Shown piece by piece: positions 1-5,001 of a DNA stretch of 5,001 nt. A program made the translations under genes and the position numbers. The DNA comes from Achromobacter sp. (GTDB lineage: Bacteria > Pseudomonadota > Gammaproteobacteria > Burkholderiales > Burkholderiaceae_B). The stretch is taken from assembly GCA_003454835.1 (NCBI GenBank), contig DMTA01000299.1, positions 1-5,001 on the forward strand, read 5' to 3'. The notes beneath the pieces are model-generated. The model worked only from the letters and a program-made list of their open reading frames with translations. It was not told where the DNA came from and ran no database searches. The first letter of the stretch is position 1. Every line of letters begins with the position of its first letter.

Positions 1-1
1 G

Positions 2-1018
2 GCGCTGCGCGAAGCCATCGCCCAATACCTGCGCGTGTCGCGCGGTGTGCATTGCGACGCCTCGCGCATCGTCATCACCGAAGGCGCGCAGGGCGGACTG
101 GCGTTGTGCGTGCAATTGCTGACCAATCCCGGCGACACCGCCTGGCTGGAGGACCCCGGCTACCGCGGCGCCAAGTCCGCCTTTCATGCGGGGGACCTGA
201 ACGTCGTGGCCATGCGGGTCGACGCCGACGGCATCGTCATCCCGGAAAGCGCCTGGTCCCGCCAGCCGCCCCGGCTGATCCAGACAACGCCGTCGCACCA
301 GTATCCGACCGGCGCGGTGCTGTCGCTGACCCGCCGGCTCGACCTGCTGGAACGCGCGCGCCGCGCCGGCGCGTGGATCATCGAAGACGATTACGACAGC
401 GAATTCCGGCACCAGGGCGAACCGATCGCCGCCATGCAGGGGTTGCTGCCGGACGCCCCTGTGCTGTACGTGGGCACATTCAGCAAGACCATGTTCCCGG
501 CCCTGCGCCTGGGCTTTCTGGTGCTGCCCGAAGCCATCGCGCGCGAGGCCATGCCGTCCATCATCGAGATGCAGCGCGGCGGCCACCGGCTGGAACAGCT
601 CGCCATGGCCGCCTTTATCGAAAACGGCCAGTTCTCGCGGCATCTGGGCCGCATGCGGCGCCTGTACCGCGAACGGCAGGCGGCGCTGCGCGAGGCGCTG
701 GCCTTGCATCTGGGTATCGAGCACGAAGTCTTGGGCGGCCACTGCGGCCTGCACCTGACCGTGCGGCTGCCGCCGGTCTACGCCGACACGTCGATCGTCG
801 CCGAGGCGCGCAAGCTGGGCATGAACCCGGGCGCATTGTCTTCGTTTGCGCTGACGCCGCGCATTGAAGACAACGGCCTGGTGATCGGCTACGGCAACAC
901 GGGCGCGGAACGGTTTCCGGCGCTGGTGCGCCGGCTGCGGGACGTGGCGCTGGCGGTGGCGAAACCGGCTCGGGATCGGGTCAGTCCACCAGCCCGCCCA
1001 GCACCAGCAACGTCATGA
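2..1018 (+). CDS. MocR/GabR-type transcriptional regulator, PLP-binding aminotransferase-like domain (5' end missing)
   Basis: The reading frame is open from the first base and ends at TGA 1016-1018, giving 338 visible residues. They match the C-terminal fold-type I aminotransferase-like domain of MocR regulators, in which PLP acts as a sensor cofactor. Landmarks are the ITEGAQ segment near 70-90, the TTPSHQYPTGA block near 284-315, EDDYD at 383-397 and TFSKTMFPALR at 476-508. The Lys at 485-487 is the expected Schiff-base residue. The Asp (386-388), Tyr (392-394) and Arg (506-508) fall at the same spacing from it as in GabR (Asp279, Tyr281, Lys312, Arg319). Family members run about 450-500 residues with an N-terminal GntR winged helix; that part would lie upstream, so DNA binding is inferred, not seen. 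A stand-alone aminotransferase is the less likely alternative. The last 38 bases overlap the convergent small gene. The nearest exporter, at 1277-1909, is a reasonable but unproven target. Confidence 0.9.
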   Translation, partial: ALREAIAQYLRVSRGVHCDASRIVITEGAQGGLALCVQLLTNPGDTAWLEDPGYRGAKSAFHAGDLNVVAMRVDADGIVIPESAWSRQPPRLIQTTPSHQYPTGAVLSLTRRLDLLERARRAGAWIIEDDYDSEFRHQGEPIAAMQGLLPDAPVLYVGTFSKTMFPALRLGFLVLPEAIAREAMPSIIEMQRGGHRLEQLAMAAFIENGQFSRHLGRMRRLYRERQAALREALALHLGIEHEVLGGHCGLHLTVRLPPVYADTSIVAEARKLGMNPGALSSFALTPRIEDNGLVIGYGNTGAERFPALVRRLRDVALAVAKPARDRVSPPARPAPATS

Positions 1019-1277
1019 AAAGCCAGAACAGGAAGCCCAGAATCGAGCGCCGCAACAGCGCCTTGATCGCTCCCCACAGGAACATAAGGCCCAGCGCCAG
1101 CAGAATCAGGTTGAAGATCGACGGGCTCATGCCCATCGCGCCGGCCAAGCCGGCATAAAAATCCGCCAGCGCGCCGCCCAACCCGCCAAGCAGCCATTTG
1201 ATCCCTGCAACGATGGCGCGCAGGCCCTCGCCAAGCATGCCGCCCAGCGTCGCGAAAAATCCGTCCTGGGCCGGCAT
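981..1277 (-). CDS. Small hydrophobic protein with two predicted membrane helices, function unknown
   Basis: I do not recognise this 98-residue protein. The chosen start is the ATG at 1277-1275, whose A is also the last base of the upstream exporter's TGA stop (TGATG). The in-frame ATG at 1358 would give 125 residues but lies deep inside the exporter gene and adds an unconvincing N-terminus. Residues about 10-48 are rich in Gly, Ala and Leu and could form amphipathic or weakly hydrophobic helices. Residues about 53-73 and 79-97 look like true membrane segments, separated by a short basic stretch (KALLRR, 72-77), which suggests a cytoplasmic loop by the positive-inside rule. There is no obvious signal peptide or cysteine. 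No strong ribosome site precedes the start, so translation probably depends on coupling to the exporter. It could be an accessory subunit or simply a conserved membrane protein of unknown role. Its 3' end overlaps the convergent regulator gene by 38 bases. Confidence 0.72.
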   Translation of the reverse strand: MPAQDGFFATLGGMLGEGLRAIVAGIKWLLGGLGGALADFYAGLAGAMGMSPSIFNLILLALGLMFLWGAIKALLRRSILGFLFWLFMTLLVLGGLVD

Positions 1278-1909
1278 CAGCGACGCGTATCCGCAAGCAT
1301 GCGCACCGCCAGGCCGGCCAGCACCGTGCCCATCAGCCAACGCTGCACCACCATCCACAGCGGACGGCCCGCCAGAAACCCGGCGATTGAGCCGGCCATG
1401 ATGGCGATCAGAGCGTTCACCGACAGACTGATGACGACCTGCGTCATGCCCAGCGCCAGCGACTGCGTGAAGACGCTGCCGTGATCGGGCTGGATGAATT
1501 GCGGGAGCAGCGATACGTACATGACGGCGATCTTGGGATTGAGCAGATTGGTCAAGAGGCCCATGGTGAACAATTGCCGCGGGCTGCTCTTGGGCAGGTC
1601 ATGAACCTGGAACGGCGAGCGGCCGCCCGGACGGATCGCCTGCCACGCCATGTACAGCAGATAGAGCGCGCCGCCGATGCGCAGCGCGTCGTAGGCATAG
1701 GGCACAGCCATCAGCAAGGCGGTGATGCCGAACGCCGCACAGGCCACGTAGAAGATGAATCCCACCGCCACGCCGCCCAGTGAAATCAGGCCGGCCTGCG
1801 GGCCTTGCGAGATGGAGCGCGACACCAGGTAGATCATGTTGGGCCCGGGCGTGAGCACCATGCCCAGCGCTACCAGGGCGAAAGTCAGCAGATGTGTCAG
1901 GTCAGGCAT
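1277..1909 (-). CDS. LysE/RhtB-family amino-acid or metabolite exporter
   Basis: The 210-residue product has the usual length of the LysE/RhtB family: small inner-membrane exporters of amino acids such as homoserine, threonine, lysine or their analogues. Visible marks are the LTPGPN motif at residues 19-24 in the first helix, the helix-rich stretch ending in GGALYLLYMAW at 79-89, NLLNPK at 121-126 and LLPQF at 134-138. Hydrophobic segments fit about six helices (near 5-25, 38-60, 72-91, 115-136, 148-172 and 183-204). The substrate cannot be read from the sequence. The start MPDLTHLL is chosen because it fits family N-termini; the frame stays open far upstream to 2578, but that part overlaps the DUF72 gene and looks non-coding. 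The bases before the ATG carry no clear Shine-Dalgarno and instead a GC-rich palindrome. The TGA overlaps the next gene's ATG, so the two form a coupled operon. Confidence 0.93.
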   Translation of the reverse strand: MPDLTHLLTFALVALGMVLTPGPNMIYLVSRSISQGPQAGLISLGGVAVGFIFYVACAAFGITALLMAVPYAYDALRIGGALYLLYMAWQAIRPGGRSPFQVHDLPKSSPRQLFTMGLLTNLLNPKIAVMYVSLLPQFIQPDHGSVFTQSLALGMTQVVISLSVNALIAIMAGSIAGFLAGRPLWMVVQRWLMGTVLAGLAVRMLADTRR

Positions 1910-1915
1910 GGGGAG

Positions 1916-1929
1916 CCGGCGCGCGCCGG
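1916..1929. repeat. Perfect 14-bp GC palindrome just upstream of the LysE-type start codon
   Basis: CCGGCGCGCGCCGG is its own reverse complement and ends six bases before the exporter ATG at 1909. In the exporter mRNA it could fold as a five-pair stem with a GCGC loop over the region where a ribosome would bind. Such palindromes are fairly common by chance in DNA this GC-rich, so a regulatory role is only a possibility. Confidence 0.4.
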
Positions 1930-1965
1930 TCAAAGTCGGGTCGTGACTGCACACCTTAGCCGAAA

Positions 1966-2027
1966 ACTGTATCGGAACAGCGGAATTTTCGGACGGGGTT
2001 GGCGGCTCGTCGCGCCGGCGATACAGT
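1966..2027. promoter_or_regulatory. Candidate operator: inverted ACTGTATCG / CGATACAGT pair plus CTGT-N6-ACAG palindrome
   Basis: ACTGTATCG at 1966-1974 is repeated exactly in inverted form as CGATACAGT at 2019-2027. The left copy is also part of an imperfect palindrome, CTGT-N6-ACAG, at 1967-1980 (core CG symmetric). The two copies are 53 bp apart centre to centre, close to five helical turns, so a dimer or tetramer could contact both on one face of the DNA. The right copy covers the candidate -10 box of the DUF72 promoter; the left lies 57 bases before the exporter start. This arrangement looks like a shared operator for the divergent pair. The MocR-type protein nearby is one candidate binder, but no published consensus is claimed here. 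Confidence 0.4.
1999..2027 (+). promoter_or_regulatory. Candidate sigma-70 promoter for the DUF72 gene
   Basis: TTGGCG at 1999-2004 and TACAGT at 2022-2027 are separated by 17 bp; each matches four of six consensus bases. Transcription would begin near 2034, leaving a leader of about 26 bases that contains the GGAG ribosome site. The geometry is good but the boxes are weak, and the -10 overlaps the right arm of the inverted repeat. I found no equally good promoter for the exporter on the other strand. Confidence 0.4.
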
Positions 2028-2047
2028 GGACCGCTTGACCCCTTCCT

Positions 2048-2051
2048 GGAG
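2048..2051 (+). promoter_or_regulatory. Ribosome binding site (GGAG) of the DUF72 gene
   Basis: GGAG lies eight bases before the ATG at 2060. It supports that start rather than any later in-frame codon. Confidence 0.65.
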
Positions 2052-2059
2052 CGCAGCCC

Positions 2060-2881
2060 ATGCCGAAACGTCATCCGTCCCCGGCAGGCCGAGCCGCCGC
2101 GATCCGCGTCGGCATCGGCGGCTGGACCTTCGAACCGTGGCGCGGCGTCTTCTATCCAGACGACCTGCCACATGCGCGCGAACTGGAATACGCGAGCCGA
2201 CAGGTCACGGCCATCGAGATCAACGGCACCTACTACGGCACGCAGAAGCCCGCCACCTTCGCCAAGTGGCGCGATGAAACGCCCGACGACTTCGTCTTTT
2301 CGCTGAAGGCATCGCGGTATTCGACCAACCGGCGCGAACTCGCGGGCGCGAAGGACTCGATTGCCAAGTTCGTGAACAGCGGCATCGCCGAACTGGGACC
2401 GAAGCTGGGGCCCATCGTGTGGCAGTTCGCACCGACCAAGCAGTTCGACCCGGAGGATTTTGGCGCCTTCCTGGAATTGCTGCCGGACAAGGTGGACGGT
2501 TTGCCGCTGCGGCACGCGCTGGACGTGCGCCATCCCAGCTTTGCCTGCGAGGAATACGTGGCCCTTGCGCGCCGCCATCGAGCGGCGACGGTGTACACCG
2601 ATAGCGATGAGTTTCCCGCCATCGCCGATCGGACGGCGGACTTTGTCTACGCGCGGCTGATGCGCGCCAGCACGGCCTACAAGGCCGGTTACGCGCCCAA
2701 GGCGCTGGACGCCTGGGCGGAACGTTTCCGAATCTGGTCACGCGGCGCGGACCCGGACGACCTGCCGCTGATCGGCAAAGCTGCCTCCGGGAAAAAATCG
2801 CAGGACGTCTTCGCGTACTTCATCAATGGCGCAAAAGAACGCGCGCCGGCAGCGGCGCGCGCAATGATTCAACGCCTGTAG
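2060..2881 (+). CDS. DUF72 (YecE-like) family protein
   Basis: This 273-residue protein shows the DUF72 pattern from end to end: VGIGGWTFEPWRGVFYP at 17-33, the AIEINGTYYG block at 51-60, FSLKASR at 80-86, GPIVWQFAPT at 117-126, the LDVRHPSF segment at 154-161 and the C-terminal VFAYFINGAKERAPAAA stretch at 250-266. DUF72 proteins are soluble, have a TIM-barrel-like fold and no settled biochemical function; E. coli YecE is the best-known name. The length is normal for the family. The first 13 residues are basic and look like a disordered lead-in, not a signal peptide. The segment around 195-215 (FVYARLMRAS) lacks the Arg-x-His-Gly motif seen in many members, so this belongs to a variant subgroup. 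It is transcribed divergently from the LysE-type exporter and ends 56 bases before the convergent gor stop. Confidence 0.93.
   Translation: MPKRHPSPAGRAAAIRVGIGGWTFEPWRGVFYPDDLPHARELEYASRQVTAIEINGTYYGTQKPATFAKWRDETPDDFVFSLKASRYSTNRRELAGAKDSIAKFVNSGIAELGPKLGPIVWQFAPTKQFDPEDFGAFLELLPDKVDGLPLRHALDVRHPSFACEEYVALARRHRAATVYTDSDEFPAIADRTADFVYARLMRASTAYKAGYAPKALDAWAERFRIWSRGADPDDLPLIGKAASGKKSQDVFAYFINGAKERAPAAARAMIQRL
2840..2861. repeat. Nine-pair GC hairpin inside the 3' end of the DUF72 gene
   Basis: CGCGCGCCG at 2840-2848 pairs exactly with CGGCGCGCG at 2853-2861 across a GCAG loop. It encodes the Arg-Ala-Pro-Ala-Ala-Ala part of a conserved C-terminal segment, so coding constraint and GC content may explain it. 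No run of T follows, so it is not a classical intrinsic terminator, although it could slow RNA polymerase or protect the mRNA 3' end. Confidence 0.4.
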
Positions 2882-2937
2882 CGCCGACGCACGCCGCTCG
2901 CGCCATCCAGCGCTTGCGACCCCGCCGGTTGACAGCT

Positions 2938-4296
2938 TTATTCCGCGACGGGCGTGCGCATCGTCACAAACTCTTCGGCTGCCGTGGGATGGATGCCGAT
3001 GGTGTCGTCGAACACGGCCTTGGTCGCGCCCGCCTTCAACGCCACGGCCAGGCCCTGCACGATCTCGCCCGCCTCCGGTCCCACCATGTGCACGCCCAGC
3101 ACGCGATCGGTCTGCGCGTCGACGATCACCTTCATCAGCGTGCGTTCCTGCGACTCGGTCAGAGTGAGCTTCATGGGGCGGAAGCGGCTTTCGAAAAGCC
3201 GCACCTCGTAGCCGGCTTCGCGCGCCTCTTCGGTGGTCAGGCCCACCGTGCCGATGTTCGGCAGGCTGAACACCGCGGTGGGGATCAGCTTGTAGTCGAC
3301 CTTGCGGTATTCGTGCGGGCGGAACAGTCGCCGCGCCACCGCCATGCCTTCGGCCAGCGCCACAGGCGTCAGCGGCACGCGTCCGATCACGTCGCCGATC
3401 GCCAGGATGGACGGCTCCGCGCTGCGGTATTCGTCATCGACCTCGATGAAGCCGTCCTCGCGCAGTTTCACGCCGGTGTTTTCCAGCCCCAGGTTGTCCA
3501 GCATCGGACGGCGGCCCGTGGCGTAGAACACGCAGTCGGTCTCGATGACCGACCCATCCTTGCAGGTGGCGGCCAGCGATCCATCCGCGCGCTTGTCGAT
3601 ACGCGCGACCTCGGTGTTCATGCGCAGGTCGATGCCCTTCTTGACCAGTTCGTCGCGCAAGTGCTCGCGCACGCCCAGGTCAAAGCCGCGCAGGAACAGA
3701 GGACCGCGATACGACTGGATGGTCTGCGCGCCCATGCCGTTGAAGATGGACGCGAACTCCACGGCGATGTAACCGCCGCCCACGACCAGCACGCGGCGCG
3801 GCAGGTCCTTCAGAAAGAAGGCCTCGTTGGAGGTGATGGCGAGTTCCTTGCCCGGGATGTCGGGCACCTGCGGCCAGCCGCCCGTGGCCACCAGGATGTG
3901 TTCGGCGCTGTAAGTCTTGCCGTTGATGTCGACCGTGTGTGGATCGACGATGCGCGCGTGACCTTCCAGCAGCGTCACCCCGCTGTTGACCAGCAGGTTG
4001 CGGTAGATGCCGTTCAGGCGCTCGATCTCGCGGTTCTTGTTGGCGATCAGCGTGGGCCAGTCGAATTTGGGCGCGCCCGCGGACCAGCCGAAGCCGTGCG
4101 CCTGCTCGAAGTCTTCACTGTAGTGCGCGCCGTAGACCAGCAGTTTCTTGGGCACGCAGCCCACGTTCACACACGTGCCGCCCAGGTAGCGGCTTTCCGC
4201 CACCGCCACACGCGCGCCGAAACTGGCCGAAAAGCGGGCCGCGCGTACGCCGCCCGAGCCCGCGCCGATCACAAACAGGTCAAAGTCAAATGCCAT
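2938..4296 (-). CDS. gor: Glutathione reductase (glutathione-disulfide reductase)
   Basis: This cytoplasmic FAD flavoenzyme reduces glutathione disulfide to two glutathione with NADPH, supporting thiol balance and peroxide defence. All key parts are present in 452 residues, close to the usual 450: FAD-binding GAGSGG at 11-16, the redox-active pair Cys42/Cys47 in GGTCVNVGC, the NADPH Rossmann motif GGGYIAVE at 173-180, ATGRRP at 259-264, the second FAD motif AIGD at 299-302, and the dimer-interface HPTAAEE with catalytic His436 and Glu441. Arg197 and Arg203 have the same six-residue spacing as E. coli Arg198 and Arg204, which bind the NADPH 2'-phosphate; this argues against NADH-using lipoamide dehydrogenase. 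The LRGFD element resembles plant and cyanobacterial glutathione reductases. AAGGA six bases before the ATG supports the start; the stop is TAA. The divergent neighbour is a second LysE-type exporter with no obvious functional tie. Confidence 0.95.
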   Translation of the reverse strand: MAFDFDLFVIGAGSGGVRAARFSASFGARVAVAESRYLGGTCVNVGCVPKKLLVYGAHYSEDFEQAHGFGWSAGAPKFDWPTLIANKNREIERLNGIYRNLLVNSGVTLLEGHARIVDPHTVDINGKTYSAEHILVATGGWPQVPDIPGKELAITSNEAFFLKDLPRRVLVVGGGYIAVEFASIFNGMGAQTIQSYRGPLFLRGFDLGVREHLRDELVKKGIDLRMNTEVARIDKRADGSLAATCKDGSVIETDCVFYATGRRPMLDNLGLENTGVKLREDGFIEVDDEYRSAEPSILAIGDVIGRVPLTPVALAEGMAVARRLFRPHEYRKVDYKLIPTAVFSLPNIGTVGLTTEEAREAGYEVRLFESRFRPMKLTLTESQERTLMKVIVDAQTDRVLGVHMVGPEAGEIVQGLAVALKAGATKAVFDDTIGIHPTAAEEFVTMRTPVAE

Positions 4297-4302
4297 GGGG
4301 TT

Positions 4303-4307
4303 TCCTT
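4303..4307 (-). promoter_or_regulatory. Ribosome binding site (AAGGA) of gor
   Basis: On the minus strand AAGGA stands six bases before the gor ATG (4296-4294). It fixes this start, which also gives a family-typical N-terminus ahead of the FAD motif. Confidence 0.7.
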
Positions 4308-4340
4308 CGCGCGGCCTGGCGGCCGGCGTTCACTGTCCGG

Positions 4341-4375
4341 GAAAGCTGTATTTAACACCACGGTTGGAATACATT
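4341..4375. promoter_or_regulatory. Candidate control element between gor and the second LysE-type gene
   Basis: GAAAGCTGTAT at 4341-4351 matches ten of eleven bases of GAAAACTGTAT at 1962-1972 in the other divergent region. It also begins an inverted repeat, TGTATT (4347-4352) and AATACA (4368-4373), with 15 bases between the arms and a nearly concentric AAC/GTT pair inside. TACATT at 4370-4375 resembles a -10 box for the rightward gene, but I see no good -35 at proper spacing. This stretch is the only AT-richer patch in the 126-base gap, which is where promoters for both genes would be expected. Confidence 0.35.
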
Positions 4376-4410
4376 GGCCGCAGCCGGCCCCGCGCGCCGG
4401 GCCTTCAAAC

Positions 4411-4414
4411 GGAG
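4411..4414 (+). promoter_or_regulatory. Ribosome binding site (GGAG) of the second LysE-type gene
   Basis: GGAG eight bases before the ATG at 4423, the same spacing as for the DUF72 gene, decides the start of this truncated gene. Confidence 0.65.
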
Positions 4415-4422
4415 TTCCTTCC

Positions 4423-5001
4423 ATGTCGCTCGAAACCTGGCTGGCCTTCCTGGGCGCCTCGGCCCTGCTCGTCATGCTGCCCGGGCCCACCATCCTCACC
4501 GTCATCAGCTATTCGCTTACGCACGGCAAGCGCGCCCGCCTGCCGCTGGTGCTGGCCGTGGCGCTGGGAGATTCCACCGCCCTGGTGCTGTCGTTGCTGG
4601 GGCTGGGTGCGTTGCTGGCCGCATCCGCGTTCTGGTTCACGGTGGTCAAAACCGTGGGTGGCCTGTATCTGCTGTATCTGGGTTACCGGCTGCTGCGCGC
4701 CGGCGTGGCTCCCGCCACCCTGCCGGTCGCCACAGCGGCAGGATCGCGCTGGAAGCTGTTTGCCAACACATACCTGGTGACCGCACTGAACCCGAAGGGC
4801 ATGATTTTCTTCGTGGCTTTCTTGCCGCAGTTCATCGATCCGGCGGGAGATGTGACGCGCCAGCTGTGGACGCTGTCGGCCACCTTTGTCGCCTGCGCCG
4901 GCATCAACGCGGCGGCCTATGCGATCTTTGCCGGCTCGGCTCGGCGGCTGCTCGCGTCGCCGCGCGCGCAGCGCGGCTTTAACCTGGGCGGCGGCGCGCT
5001 G
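4423..5001 (+). CDS. LysE/RhtB-family exporter, second copy (3' end missing)
   Basis: The frame opens at ATG 4423 and stays open for 193 codons to the window edge with no stop; family members are about 205-210 residues, so only the last part of the final helix and tail should be missing. The PGPT motif is at residues 20-23 in the first helix, the GGLYLLYLGYRLL stretch starts near residue 79, LNPKG is at 122-126 and FLPQF at 133-137. Hydrophobic stretches fit helices near 5-25, 38-65, 68-90, 112-137 and 145-172. It should be an inner-membrane exporter of amino acids or related small molecules; the substrate is not readable. It shares the family plan with the exporter at 1277-1909 but differs in most positions (for example PGPT against PGPN), so it is not a recent duplicate. 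It is divergent from gor across a 126-base gap. Confidence 0.9.
   Translation, partial: MSLETWLAFLGASALLVMLPGPTILTVISYSLTHGKRARLPLVLAVALGDSTALVLSLLGLGALLAASAFWFTVVKTVGGLYLLYLGYRLLRAGVAPATLPVATAAGSRWKLFANTYLVTALNPKGMIFFVAFLPQFIDPAGDVTRQLWTLSATFVACAGINAAAYAIFAGSARRLLASPRAQRGFNLGGGAL

Noticed and set aside
52..867. Long open frame on the plus strand, 271 codons, in a different frame from the regulator
   Set aside because: Its translation is dominated by Arg, Pro, Ala and Gly with no family pattern, as expected for an off-frame shadow in GC-rich coding DNA; the overlapping frame is a clear MocR-type domain.
1910..2578. N-terminal extension of the exporter frame on the minus strand to 2578
   Set aside because: It crosses the control region and lies antisense to the well-supported DUF72 gene; the extension has no recognisable pattern and the MPDLTHLL start fits the exporter family.
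2840..2937. Possible intrinsic terminator between the DUF72 gene and gor
   Set aside because: The strong hairpin at 2840-2861 lies inside the coding sequence and has no T-run after it on either strand; the 56-base gap itself shows no convincing stem with a T-tract.
4312..4325. Short stem CGGCC-TGGC-GGCCG in the gor leader
   Set aside because: Only five pairs and of the kind expected often by chance at this GC content; it does not cover the ribosome site.
4386..4403. Short stem GGCCC / GGGCC in the leader of the second exporter gene
   Set aside because: Five pairs with an eight-base loop, no link to a known riboswitch and no conserved features visible.
4374..4982. 202-codon plus-strand frame overlapping the second exporter
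   Set aside because: Arg/Ala-rich shadow; the frame starting at 4423 has the PGPT, NPKG and FLPQF marks, a ribosome site and membrane helices.
1..5001. Mobile element, CRISPR array, tRNA or toxin-antitoxin pair
   Set aside because: I saw no transposase or integrase motifs, no regularly spaced repeats, no tRNA-like cloverleaf and no small gene pair of that type on either strand; composition is even throughout.

Overview
The window is high-GC chromosomal DNA with dense, short-spaced genes, typical of a free-living or opportunistic betaproteobacterium. Protein style, codon use and the mix of genes suggest Alcaligenaceae (Achromobacter/Bordetella-like). That placement is an impression from the sequence, not a database result. 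I see no phage, insertion sequence, CRISPR array, rRNA or tRNA.

Layout, left to right. (1) 2-1018 (+): the C-terminal aminotransferase-like domain of a MocR/GabR-type regulator; its start and any DNA-binding domain lie off the left edge. (2) 981-1277 (-): a small, unrecognised, two-helix membrane protein whose 3' end overlaps the regulator gene tail-to-tail. (3) 1277-1909 (-): a LysE/RhtB-family exporter, coupled to the small gene through a TGATG stop/start overlap. (4) 1910-2059: a divergent intergenic region with a short inverted repeat (ACTGTATCG / CGATACAGT), an imperfect palindrome and a plausible promoter. (5) 2060-2881 (+): a DUF72 (YecE-like) protein. (6) 2938-4296 (-): glutathione reductase, gor. 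(7) 4297-4422: a second divergent intergenic region with a GAAA-CTGTAT element like the one in region 4. (8) 4423-5001 (+): a second, unrelated-by-position LysE/RhtB-family exporter, cut by the right edge.

Functionally this is mostly ordinary housekeeping and small-molecule efflux. Gor regenerates reduced glutathione with NADPH. The two LysE-type proteins probably export amino acids or similar metabolites. The MocR-type protein probably senses an amino-acid-like or pyridoxal-linked ligand and could control the neighbouring exporter, though the sequence does not prove that link. The most interesting leads are the coupled small membrane protein behind the first exporter and the shared CTGTAT elements in the two divergent control regions. 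I do not see convincing evidence of a new multi-gene system.
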